Below are positions 32,733 to 40,707 of a stretch of DNA of 47,905 nt, piece after piece. The number at the start of each line of letters is the position of its first letter. The stretch's first letter is position 1. The DNA is from Agathobaculum desmolans ATCC 43058. Lineage in GTDB: Bacteria; Bacillota; Clostridia; Oscillospirales; Butyricicoccaceae. The position numbers were made by a program, and so were the translations under genes. Location: positions 1 to 47,905 of the forward strand of contig NZ_JNJN01000017.1 in the NCBI RefSeq assembly GCF_000701665.1, given 5' to 3'. The notes beneath the pieces were generated by a model. That model worked only from the letters and a program-made list of their open reading frames with translations. It was not told the origin of the DNA and did not search any database.

Positions 32733-33510
32733 AATTAAGATGGAGCGGACGCTCCGGGAGACATTGAACAACTGTGCAGAGGGCTTGCAGGCGCCCGAGC
32801 GGCTTAAGACGCGCATCGACTTTGCACTGCGCAGCGGGGAGCAGCAGGCGTCTGTGCGCCGCCGCCCGCAGTGGGGTAAAAAGCTGGCTGCTGCATGCTT
32901 GGTGGCGGCGCTCGCGGTAACCGGCGCAGTCGCAGGCAGCGGCGTTACGGGGTGGTTTTCCGCTACCCGGTGGGACAAGAGCTGGAAGGATTTTGCACAA
33001 ACGGCACAGTATGCGCAGGAGCATGTGGCAGGTGCGCAGTATGTGTCATCGTTCACCAATGGCTATGAATTTGTTACAGGCAGTGAGAGCACGACCGATA
33101 AGCGGGATGACGGCAACCATACGCTGGAAAGCTTTACCGGCCTTCTGTTGACCTATCAGAAGGACGGTGCAACCGTGACGGCAGACATCGATCCTGTGCA
33201 GGAGGAGGCTGTGTATACCTCGCCGTATGACACCGTGCGGACCATAGCGGATATTGAGGTGCATTACCGTGAAATGCCCTGCATTTTCCTGCCGGCGGAT
33301 GGCAGCGTGCAGCCGACCGCAGAGGAACTGGAACAGCAGGAGAATGGCGAAATCAATATTTCGTATGGTACGCAGACGCGGGAGGAAAATACCTTTTACC
33401 GTGTTTCGTGGATCCGGGACGGGCTGGCGTACTCGATCGGTACCTACGATCCCGGTACGCTGACGGAGAATGACTTCTTCCAGATGGCGCAGGAGGTCAT
33501 CGAATCCTAA
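32725..33510 (+). CDS. Probable anti-sigma factor, single-pass membrane protein
   Basis: The 261-residue protein has a cytosolic N-terminal part (1-50, MDEIKMERTLRETLNNCAEG, with a helical amphipathic pattern), one transmembrane helix (about 53-73, LAAACLVAALAVTGAVAG) and an outer domain (about 80-261) with tyrosine-rich beta strands. The fold is not one I can name; the role comes from the overlap with the ECF sigma gene and the topology. ATG 32725 follows AAGGAGGCTCATACAA. The outer region resembles a DUF4367-like domain (an end of the type YSIGTYDPGTLTENDFFQMAQEV), but this is weak. Confidence 0.8.
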   Translation: MDEIKMERTLRETLNNCAEGLQAPERLKTRIDFALRSGEQQASVRRRPQWGKKLAAACLVAALAVTGAVAGSGVTGWFSATRWDKSWKDFAQTAQYAQEHVAGAQYVSSFTNGYEFVTGSESTTDKRDDGNHTLESFTGLLLTYQKDGATVTADIDPVQEEAVYTSPYDTVRTIADIEVHYREMPCIFLPADGSVQPTAEELEQQENGEINISYGTQTREENTFYRVSWIRDGLAYSIGTYDPGTLTENDFFQMAQEVIES

Positions 33511-33517
33511 AAATCAG

Positions 33518-33584
33518 GCAAACCGCTGTTGACAGACCGGCAGCGGTTTGCTAATATATTAACTGTACTATAACGCATAGTACA
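33518..33584 (+). promoter_or_regulatory. Promoter and two dyads before the M16-SLH protease
   Basis: TTGACA (33529-33534), a 17-bp spacer and TAATAT (33552-33557) form a strong promoter. An 11-bp inverted repeat GCAAACCGCTG (33518-33528) and CAGCGGTTTGC (33541-33551) brackets the -35 and may end the sigma operon transcript, though it lacks a T-run. A second perfect dyad, TGTACTAT (33564-33571) and ATAGTACA (33577-33584), lies at the start site and looks like an operator. Confidence 0.65.
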
Positions 33585-33611
33585 AACAATACGGATAGAT
33601 GAGGTGATCGA

Positions 33612-36600
33612 ATGAAAACACGGTTGATGGCATGGGCGGCAGCCATCGCGCTGCTGGTTCCGCTTGCCCCGGTGCAGGCCTATGCTGCGGGCAGCTACGG
33701 GCAGTATGGCTTTACGGAGAGCAGGACACAGGAGACAAAGGACGGAACCTATCATCTGCTGCACCACACGGATACAGGTGCGCAGGTGGTCTGGCTGGAG
33801 AATGATGCGGCGTCGCGCGATTTTGCAGTCGGCTTCCGCACCCCGCCGGAGGACAGCAAAGGTGCAAACCATGTGCTGGAGCATTCGCTGCTGTGCGGCA
33901 GCGAGCAGTATCCGCTCAATGACCTGATGCACATTCTGCGCAACAGTTCGGTGGCGGAGGAGCTGAACGCCTACACCAGCGAGGATCATACAGCGTATGT
34001 ATTCCGCACGGCGAATGAGCAGGATTATTATAATCTGGCCGATATTTACATGAGCTGCGTGCTGTTTCCCCGTCTGCGGGAAGAGCCGAATATTTTCAAG
34101 CAGCAGGGGATCCGCGTGGAATATCAGGATGGCAAAGCACGGTATAACGGGATCGTTTTCAGTGAATTGAAGCTGAACAGTCTGGAAACCGAGCAGAATT
34201 CTCTGAATTTTGTGTCCGACCAGATGTATCGCAATCTGTATGGGGATAGTCCGGCCACCTATGATACCGGCGGCGGGCTGCCCGAGCTGCTTGACCTGAC
34301 CTATGAGGATGTGATGCGTGTGTGGGAGCGTTACTATAAGCCTTCCAATATGCTGATCTATCTGTCCGGGCAGCAGGAACTGGGGAAGATGCTCCGCATG
34401 ATCGACGGGTATCTGGATCAGGCGGATCACAGCGCCGGGGCGGAGATCCACGTGGGCGCCGAACCGGTGGCACCTGCGCAGCGGGTGCAGGAGTACAACG
34501 TCAGCGCGTCCACCAGAACGGTGGATATCGGGTTTATGGCACACGGACCGAGTGTGCTGGACGCCAAAAAGAAAAACGGCTGGGGTGCGCTGGTCACAGT
34601 GCTGCATGGTATGATGAAGGAACGCTTCCCGGATGCGCTGCCGTATACCGTAGGCAGCAATGCAGGCGGCATCTACAATGTGGGGATCATTTTGTCAGGC
34701 ATACCCGCGACAGACAGAGCGGAGGCCGCCAAAGCGGTCGAGCAGGCGTTGCGCGAAATCGTGCAGAACGGCATTGATGAAGCGGCTTTGCACACTGCGG
34801 TGGACGATCAGCAGAATGCAAGGCAGCTCGGCCGGGAAGATATCTTTATGGGATTTGTGTATGACGACGATCCCTTTGCGGGGCTTGACCAGTCGGACGT
34901 TTTTGAGGATTTGAGACATGATCAGGCGTATTTTAAGGAATTAGCGCAGGAATGGCTGGATAGTCCGTACCAAACGGTTGTTGTATCGGGGAATGGTGCG
35001 CCCAAGCCGGCATTGCCGGAACCGGTGCTGGATGCAGCAGAATTGGAGCAGGTCAAGCAGGATACCGCGCAGTTTGAGGCATGGCTCAGCCAGCCGGACG
35101 ACCCGGCGGTATTAAGCAGGCTGCCGCGGCTCGACCTGTCCGGCTTTGCGGACGATCCGTTTGCTATTCGGCAGACGCAGGAACAGGAAAACGGTGTCAA
35201 CTGGTACTGGAATGAGGGCGACGGGCAGGCTTCCTTTTCGTTGGAGTTCCCGATTACCGTGCAGGAGGAGGACGCTGCGCTATGGACCCTGTTGTGCGAA
35301 TATCTGAATGACCGCATGGAACAGGAAAAGCTGGGCTGCTCGATCGGGCTGTCCGCAGGGCAAGCGTATCGGGAGCCGGAAACGCTGCATCCGCGCCTGT
35401 GTATCGGCGGCGGAGCCGATCCCGAGCAGATAGAGGCGTGTGTACGCAAGCTGTCTGCGTGGCTGCAGGCGCCGCCGCTGGAGGATGTGGCAGCCCTGCG
35501 GCAGTTTTTGACCGCACGGCGCAGCAGTCTGCGCGACCTGTATCTTGATCCATATCAAACCGAGTACGGCCTGATGCTGCAGGCCAGCACGCAGGAAAAC
35601 CGGTTTTTGAATCGTCTGCCGGCGGGCTTTGTGGGGTCATCGCTTTCGTATAAGTCGTTTGTGGATGCGGCAGCGGCCAATCCCGGTGGTGACGCGGCGC
35701 TGCTGGAGCAGATGCGCGCCCTGTGGAAGCAGGCGCTGACTAAGACCGGCGTATCGGCGGAGCTGACCGGATCGGATACAGCGTACCGCGTGTTCCGGCG
35801 GGAAGCAGCCGCGCTGCTGGCAGCGCTTCCGGAGGGCACGGGGACGGCTTCCTGCGACTGGCTGGCAGGCGGCTGGCCGTCGGCGCTGGTCGTGACACGC
35901 GGCACGCAGGACGCCAATCATGTGATGATGACCGGTGCGTTTGCGAAAATTCCGGAAAATATGGCGGTATATGATGTGCTCGCGCCGGTTTTGACCGCAA
36001 AGTACATTTTGCCGGAATTGCGTGACCGCCGCGGTGCGTATGGAGCGGGTCTGCGCTTTGATGCCGCCGGTGTGACCGTCAGTTGTGCGGGCGGCGTGTC
36101 GGTGGATGAGGCGGTTGCAGTGTTCCGCGGTGCAGCAGCGTATCTGCGCACGCTCGAGCTTTCTGAGGGCGAATTGGCCGGCTTCAAAGTAAACGCATTG
36201 AATGAGTTTGACCAGTATGGCGCGTGGGAGCGCGGCAGCGGTGCGGCGCTGGCACGTTCAGGCCGCACGCAGGCGGAGTATGCCGCGGAACGAAAAGGGA
36301 TTCTGCAAGTTACCGTGCAGGATCTGCGCGCCTGTGCTGCGGATTTGGAAGAAATGCTCTCACAGGGGCACGTGTTTGCACACACAACGGCGGCTGCGGC
36401 AGCTGGGACACGCTTTCCGTTTGCGGCCCGTGCGGATGCTGCTACCGGCCGGGTAACGCCGCTGCTGCGGGATGATCTGACGGTGTCGGCGGATCGTTCC
36501 CCCGTGACACGCGGAGAAATGGCAGTGTTATTGGCGGACAGCCTGGCCGACCGGACAGCGGCGGAACAGCCCGACCGGCCGCGCTTTACCGATACCGGCT

Positions 36601-36929
36601 CGGTACCGGCCGAAGTACAGCGGGCGCTGGCAAAGCTGTATGATCGCGGACTGCTGCAAGGATATGAGGACGGCTCGTTCCGTCCGGAGGCGCCGATTAC
36701 CCGGGCAGAGTTCTGCGCGATCGCGTCGGCGCTGTCGGCGGATGGTTCGGCGGCGGATGCACCGGCCTTTACCGATGTGCCCCGCGGACACTGGGCGTAT
36801 CCGGTGATTGCAAAAATGGCAGCGCAGGGCATTTTGCAGGGGAAGGGGAACGGAAAATTTGAGCCGAATGATACGATCACACATCAGGAAGTAACGCTGA
36901 TTTTACAGCGTTTAGCGCGGAAAATGTAA
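33612..36929 (+). CDS. Secreted M16 family zinc protease with C-terminal SLH domains
   Basis: The 1105-residue protein has a signal peptide (about 1-26, cut near AYA-AG). An M16C presequence-protease-like region follows (about 40-940). The inverted zinc motif is H87-VLE-H91 with the third ligand glutamate probably in SVAEELNAYTSEDHTAY. Later M16 repeats lack the motif, as is normal. Residues about 955-1105 hold SLH repeats: PVTRGEMAVLLADSLAD, then FTDTGSVPAEVQRALAKLYDRGLLQGYEDGSFRPEAPITRAEFCAIA and FTDVPRGHWAYPVIAKMAAQGILQGKGNGKFEPNDTITHQEV. SLH domains bind pyruvylated wall polymer, made by CsaB (16569). It is monocistronic. Confidence 0.93.
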   Translation: MKTRLMAWAAAIALLVPLAPVQAYAAGSYGQYGFTESRTQETKDGTYHLLHHTDTGAQVVWLENDAASRDFAVGFRTPPEDSKGANHVLEHSLLCGSEQYPLNDLMHILRNSSVAEELNAYTSEDHTAYVFRTANEQDYYNLADIYMSCVLFPRLREEPNIFKQQGIRVEYQDGKARYNGIVFSELKLNSLETEQNSLNFVSDQMYRNLYGDSPATYDTGGGLPELLDLTYEDVMRVWERYYKPSNMLIYLSGQQELGKMLRMIDGYLDQADHSAGAEIHVGAEPVAPAQRVQEYNVSASTRTVDIGFMAHGPSVLDAKKKNGWGALVTVLHGMMKERFPDALPYTVGSNAGGIYNVGIILSGIPATDRAEAAKAVEQALREIVQNGIDEAALHTAVDDQQNARQLGREDIFMGFVYDDDPFAGLDQSDVFEDLRHDQAYFKELAQEWLDSPYQTVVVSGNGAPKPALPEPVLDAAELEQVKQDTAQFEAWLSQPDDPAVLSRLPRLDLSGFADDPFAIRQTQEQENGVNWYWNEGDGQASFSLEFPITVQEEDAALWTLLCEYLNDRMEQEKLGCSIGLSAGQAYREPETLHPRLCIGGGADPEQIEACVRKLSAWLQAPPLEDVAALRQFLTARRSSLRDLYLDPYQTEYGLMLQASTQENRFLNRLPAGFVGSSLSYKSFVDAAAANPGGDAALLEQMRALWKQALTKTGVSAELTGSDTAYRVFRREAAALLAALPEGTGTASCDWLAGGWPSALVVTRGTQDANHVMMTGAFAKIPENMAVYDVLAPVLTAKYILPELRDRRGAYGAGLRFDAAGVTVSCAGGVSVDEAVAVFRGAAAYLRTLELSEGELAGFKVNALNEFDQYGAWERGSGAALARSGRTQAEYAAERKGILQVTVQDLRACAADLEEMLSQGHVFAHTTAAAAAGTRFPFAARADAATGRVTPLLRDDLTVSADRSPVTRGEMAVLLADSLADRTAAEQPDRPRFTDTGSVPAEVQRALAKLYDRGLLQGYEDGSFRPEAPITRAEFCAIASALSADGSAADAPAFTDVPRGHWAYPVIAKMAAQGILQGKGNGKFEPNDTITHQEVTLILQRLARKM

Positions 36930-36935
36930 CAGAAT

Positions 36936-36967
36936 AAAGAAAAACGTCCGTTAGGACGTTTTTCTTT
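36936..36967. terminator. Bidirectional terminator of the M16 protease gene
   Basis: 14-bp perfect arms (AAAGAAAAACGTCC at 36936-36949, complement at 36954-36967) around GTTA, with T-rich sides on both strands. It also serves the minus-strand gene that ends at 36981. Confidence 0.9.
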
Positions 36968-36980
36968 GCTTTATGCAAAC

Positions 36981-37205
36981 TCAGAATCGGTCGCAGTAGC
37001 CCTCGCCGCCGTTGGCAAGGGATTTGAGTGCCTGCTCGGCGCGGTGTTCCGGGTCGTCTGCGGTGGAAACTGCGTCGGTCAGTGTGCTGCGCGCCTCGCG
37101 CGGAAGCTCGAAAAAACGATCCATTGCACGGGTGTTATGCCCCATTTCATGCAGAAAAGAAAAGGGGATATCCGCTGAGATTTTCTTTTTGCTGTGATTC
37201 TCCAT
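36981..37205 (-). CDS. Small unknown protein of 74 residues
   Basis: ATG 37205 follows AAAGGAGCGGCAGAC. The sequence begins MENHSKKKISADIPFSFLHE, then MGHNTRAMDRFFELPREAR. It is soluble, with a mixed helical pattern. The arrangement PFSF-x-x-E, then an AMDRFFELP segment is, from memory, seen in small uncharacterised proteins of related gut Clostridia. The HEMGH string is probably not a zinc site in so short a protein. It lies divergent from rlmCD. The function is unknown. Confidence 0.75.
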   Translation of the reverse strand: MENHSKKKISADIPFSFLHEMGHNTRAMDRFFELPREARSTLTDAVSTADDPEHRAEQALKSLANGGEGYCDRF

Positions 37206-37223
37206 GTCTGCCGCTCCTTTCGA

Positions 37224-37253
37224 TTGCAGTATGCACTGCCGGCGTGATATAAT
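37224..37253 (+). promoter_or_regulatory. Promoter of rlmCD
   Basis: TTGCAG (37224-37229), an 18-bp spacer and TATAAT (37248-37253), 33 bp before the start codon. Confidence 0.7.
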
Positions 37254-37286
37254 ACACATACCATATGAAAAAGGAGCGCCGCATAC

Positions 37287-38639
37287 ATGGAGCTTGTTAA
37301 AAATAAAATTTACCGTTGTCAGATCACGGATTATACGGCAGACGGCACCGGTTTTGCCCGCATCGACGGCCGTGCGGTTTTTGTACCGCGCACCGCAATC
37401 GGCGATCAGTGTGATGTGCGCATCGTGAAGGTGACCAAAAATGTGGCTTTTGCCCGAATGGAAAAACTGATCGTGCCCTCGGGGGATCGGATCGCTCCTG
37501 CCTGTCCGGCAGCGGACCGGTGCGGCGGCTGCTGTTATCAGCATATCAGCTACGAGGCGGAGCTGCGTGCCAAGGAGAAAAAAGTGCGTGACGCGCTTAC
37601 CCGTATCGGCGGGCAGGACGGCGCGAAGCTCCTTGGGATCACGGGCGCTCCGACAACCGAGCATTACCGCAATAAGGCGCAGTATCCGGTCGGACTGGAT
37701 GCGGACGGTCGGGTCGTGACTGGATTTTATCGGCCGCGCAGCCATGATATTGTGCCGGTGGAGCGCTGCCTGATCCAGTCCGAAACGGCGGACCGTATTA
37801 CTGCTGTTGTACGGGAATGGATGCAGGAATTCGGCGTGTCGCCATATGACCATGCGAAAAAACGCGGAGCGGTACGGCACATTTATGTGCGCGTAGGCGA
37901 AAAAAGCGGGGAGAGCCAGCTTACCCTAATTGCAGCGACCCGCAAAATGCCGGCGTTGGATGTTCTGGTGCAGCGCCTGTGCGCATGTGAGCCATCGCTG
38001 ACCGGTATCCTGCTGAACCATAACCAGCGGGAGGATAATGTGATCATGGGCGATCGGACCGATGTGCTGTGGGGTGAGCCAATGCTGGAGGACCGCTTGT
38101 GCGGCCATTCGTTCCTGCTGTCGCCCGAGGCGTTTTATCAGGTCAATCATGCGCAGGCGGAGCAGTTGTACCGCTGCGCGGTTGCGTTTGCGGGGCTGAC
38201 CGGGCAGGAAACCGTGATCGACCTGTACTGCGGTGCGGGAACGATCACGCTGGCGCTGGCGGAGCAGGCCAAAACCGTGATCGGCGTGGAAATCGTGCCG
38301 GAGGCTGTGGAGAATGCCCGCCGGAATGCACAGCGCAATGGGGTAGAGAACGTGGAGTTTCTGTGCGCGGATGCGGGACAGGCGGCGCAGCGTCTGGCAG
38401 CCCGTCCGGTGGATGTGCTGGTGGTCGATCCGCCCCGCAAAGGATTGGATGAGACAGCGCGGGATGCGATTTTGAAAATGCCGCCGCCGCGGGTAGTTTA
38501 TGTATCGTGTGATCCCGCAACATTGGCGCGTGACGTGGCGGAGTTGTGCGGCACGGGGTATCGGCTGGAACGGGCGCAGGCATTTGATTTGTTCCCGCGA
38601 ACCAATCATGTCGAAACCGCTGCGCTGCTGGTGCGATAA
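37287..38639 (+). CDS. rlmCD: 23S rRNA (uracil-5)-methyltransferase, RlmCD/RumA family
   Basis: The 450-residue protein methylates uridine C5 in RNA with SAM. It has an N-terminal TRAM domain (about 1-60, VKNKIYRCQITDYTADGTGFARIDGRAVFV), an iron-sulfur cysteine cluster (CPAADRCGGCCYQH, about 73-86) and a SAM methyltransferase domain with VIDLYCGAGTITLALA, VEIVPEAVENARRNA and VVDPPRKGLDE. The nucleophile is in VVYVSCDPATLARD. Firmicutes usually have a single enzyme for U747 and U1939. ATG 37287 follows AAAGGAGCGCCGCATAC. The hairpin at 38656 ends it. Confidence 0.94.
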   Translation: MELVKNKIYRCQITDYTADGTGFARIDGRAVFVPRTAIGDQCDVRIVKVTKNVAFARMEKLIVPSGDRIAPACPAADRCGGCCYQHISYEAELRAKEKKVRDALTRIGGQDGAKLLGITGAPTTEHYRNKAQYPVGLDADGRVVTGFYRPRSHDIVPVERCLIQSETADRITAVVREWMQEFGVSPYDHAKKRGAVRHIYVRVGEKSGESQLTLIAATRKMPALDVLVQRLCACEPSLTGILLNHNQREDNVIMGDRTDVLWGEPMLEDRLCGHSFLLSPEAFYQVNHAQAEQLYRCAVAFAGLTGQETVIDLYCGAGTITLALAEQAKTVIGVEIVPEAVENARRNAQRNGVENVEFLCADAGQAAQRLAARPVDVLVVDPPRKGLDETARDAILKMPPPRVVYVSCDPATLARDVAELCGTGYRLERAQAFDLFPRTNHVETAALLVR

Positions 38640-38655
38640 AACAGCTTAGAGAACG

Positions 38656-38699
38656 AGGGACAGGCATACACGCTTTTGCGCTATGTCTGTCCCTTATTT
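38656..38699 (+). terminator. Terminator of rlmCD
   Basis: AGGGACAGGCATA (38656-38668) and TATGTCTGTCCCT (38682-38694) pair with one mismatch and are followed by TATTTT. It is close to the end of the convergent merR. Confidence 0.7.
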
Positions 38700-38702
38700 T
38701 GC

Positions 38703-39551
38703 TTACCGTCCGTCATTCTCTGATAAGGGGATCATCAGCAGAGACATGGTGTTTTCCTCCACGCCGTTGAGCAGATAGCCGGCCAGATCGTAGGCATATA
38801 CCGGGCCTGTGACGGTAAGCGCATGGGTGCGGATGTACGCAGCCAGTGTTCGATAGGCGCCGGTGGTGTCCCAGTGGCCGCGGTCAAGCAGTGTCAGATA
38901 GCGGCCTGCGGGCTTGTTCCGGTAATAGCAGCTGTGTGAGGGGGCATCCACCCGGGTGTAGATATGGGTCGCGTTATGGGTGCCGTGCAGCAGGCTGTCC
39001 AGCGGCAGGATCGCGCCGGTTTGATAATCTGCAGCCAATCCCTCCTGACGGCAGACGGACACGTATTTGTGCAGCAGGGAGATCAGTGCACGGTCGGTAT
39101 CGTCCGGGCTGTGCTCCAGCTCTGTGACCGGAATGGCGATCAGATGTTCCTCTTCCAACTGCAGCACGGCGGGCTGCTCCGTGGGGTAACGGCCGGACAG
39201 CCCTTCCCGGATGCTGCTGGCTGCGTGATGCAGTACCTGCTGCATCTGGGACAGCTCATGGATCTCCTGCGTGAGCTTTTGCTGCTGCTGTTCCAGCAGC
39301 TCCAGCAGTGAGCCAAGTGTTTGGTGCTGCATGTAAGAGCGGATCTGCGCAAGCGGTGTGCCGGTTTTTTTCAAAATGTGGATCAAATAGTAATCAAAAA
39401 ACTGTTCCGGCTCATAATACTGATAGCCGTTGTCTCCTTCTGCGGCAGGCAGCAGCAGGCCGATATCCTTATAATGCCGAAGGGTTTCCTTGGAGGTGCG
39501 GCACAGTGCGGCAAATGCGCCGGAGGTCATGGCAGGATGCGGAAGACTCAT
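38703..39551 (-). CDS. MerR family regulator with effector-binding domain (BmrR-like)
   Basis: The 282-residue protein has the MerR winged HTH (about 8-78: MTSGAFAALCRTSKETLRHYKDIGLLLPAAEGDNGYQYYE), a dimer coiled coil (about 85-125, LLELLEQQQQKLTQEIHELSQMQQVLHHA) and a C-terminal GyrI-like ligand domain (about 140-282). ATG 39551 follows AAAGGA; an in-frame upstream start lacks a site. It is divergent from a choloylglycine hydrolase and a MATE pump. Between them is a promoter with the 19-bp spacer typical of MerR targets. It probably activates the pump and hydrolase in response to a hydrophobic ligand, perhaps a bile acid. The ligand is inference. Confidence 0.92.
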   Translation of the reverse strand: MSLPHPAMTSGAFAALCRTSKETLRHYKDIGLLLPAAEGDNGYQYYEPEQFFDYYLIHILKKTGTPLAQIRSYMQHQTLGSLLELLEQQQQKLTQEIHELSQMQQVLHHAASSIREGLSGRYPTEQPAVLQLEEEHLIAIPVTELEHSPDDTDRALISLLHKYVSVCRQEGLAADYQTGAILPLDSLLHGTHNATHIYTRVDAPSHSCYYRNKPAGRYLTLLDRGHWDTTGAYRTLAAYIRTHALTVTGPVYAYDLAGYLLNGVEENTMSLLMIPLSENDGR

Positions 39552-39597
39552 AGAAAATCCTTTCTGAAAAAATTTTTTGTAAATCAAAGAAAAATGG

Positions 39598-39652
39598 TTG
39601 ACTGTGTGGTTACCACATAGTTTATTATAGCAATCAGAAGGAAATACAGCAA
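39598..39652. promoter_or_regulatory. Divergent promoters and MerR-type operator, merR / hydrolase-MATE
   Basis: On the plus strand TTGACT (39598-39603) and TATTAT (39623-39628) are 19 bp apart, the long spacer of MerR-regulated promoters. The spacer holds a near-perfect dyad CTGTGTGGTTACCACATAG (39602-39620, inner arms TGTGGT and ACCACA). On the minus strand TTGCTG (39652-39647), 17 bp and TATAAT (39629-39624) face merR, so the dyad also lies at its start site. Activation of the plus unit and self-repression follow from this layout. Confidence 0.82.
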
Positions 39653-39683
39653 GAGAAAATGCAAGGAACAGGAGAGAAGCAGG

Positions 39684-40691
39684 ATGAAATTTGGATGTAC
39701 AGCGCTTTCATGGGACACGCGGGATGGAAAGCATCTGCTTGGGCGAACATATGACCAGTACGGTGATTTGTCCGGCAACCGCATTGCTTCGGTACCGCAG
39801 GGCTTTGCAATGCATACCGCGGCAGAACCGACGCGGGGCAAAACGGTAACGGTGCAGCACCGCTTTGTCGGTATGGCGGTGCAGGGGCTGCCGGTGCCGG
39901 TGATGGTAGACGGCATCAACGATGCGGGGCTGATGGGTGCGCTGCTGCACTATCCGGGGTTTGCACATTATGATACGGCGGCGGGCGCGGGGCAGTTGGA
40001 TGTGCACCCGGCTTATCTGACTGCTTATCTGCTGGGACAATGCCGCACGGTGGATGAGGTATGCGCGCAAATGGAGCACATCAACCTGACGGCAGAGCCG
40101 ATTTTTGGCAAGGAGATGCCGGTGCACTATATCTTTTCGGATGAAACCGGCGAGGCGATGCTGATCGAGCCGGATGCGGACGGACAGCGGGTATACCGCC
40201 GCACGCTGGGAGTGCTGGCAAACAGCCCGGAATACAGCTGGCACCGCACCAATCTGCGCAATTATGTGGCGGTCGATAACCTGTATAAGCCGCCGCGCGA
40301 TCTGCTGGGTGAGCAGCTGGTCAGTTTGGGTGAGGGACACGGCGGCGGATTTGGCCTGCCGGGGGATTATTCCTCCCCGTCCCGGTTTGTACGCATGGCC
40401 TTTGTCAAGCACTATGCAGTCAAGGGGGCGGATGAGATCGACGGCGTGGGCCGGATGATGCATGCGTTTGCAGCAGTCGATCTGCCGGATGGGATCCAGA
40501 AGGCGCATCCGGACTACGAAGCCTACGAGCAGACGCTGTGCACCAGTGCTATGTGTGCGGAAAGCCGCACCTATTATTTTGCCACACCGTCCAACCGGCG
40601 CATCCGTGCACTGTGTGTGGAGCGGGAACGGCAGACCGATTTATGCTATTATGACCTGCGCGCGCAGCAGGATATCGACTATATGAATTGA
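39684..40691 (+). CDS. Choloylglycine hydrolase family protein (bile salt hydrolase/penicillin V acylase)
   Basis: The 335-residue Ntn hydrolase has the expected catalytic set with family spacing: C5 (MKFGCTALSW), R21 and D24 (GRTYD), N79 (VDGINDAGL), N180 (VLANSPEYSWHRTNLRNY) and R234 (SSPSRFVR). The C-to-R and C-to-D distances (16 and 19) equal those of known bile salt hydrolases. Four residues must be removed to free Cys5; classical BSH has Cys2. Bile salt or another amide could be the substrate. The gene is followed by MATE (16-bp gap) and controlled, by position, by the divergent MerR. Confidence 0.9.
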   Translation: MKFGCTALSWDTRDGKHLLGRTYDQYGDLSGNRIASVPQGFAMHTAAEPTRGKTVTVQHRFVGMAVQGLPVPVMVDGINDAGLMGALLHYPGFAHYDTAAGAGQLDVHPAYLTAYLLGQCRTVDEVCAQMEHINLTAEPIFGKEMPVHYIFSDETGEAMLIEPDADGQRVYRRTLGVLANSPEYSWHRTNLRNYVAVDNLYKPPRDLLGEQLVSLGEGHGGGFGLPGDYSSPSRFVRMAFVKHYAVKGADEIDGVGRMMHAFAAVDLPDGIQKAHPDYEAYEQTLCTSAMCAESRTYYFATPSNRRIRALCVERERQTDLCYYDLRAQQDIDYMN

Positions 40692-40707
40692 GATGAGGGA
40701 GGATGTT

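Noticed and set aside
36981-37205. HEMGH string (HExxH zinc-protease motif) in the 74-residue protein
   Set aside because: The protein is too short for a metallopeptidase fold and no third ligand region is visible; the match is probably chance.
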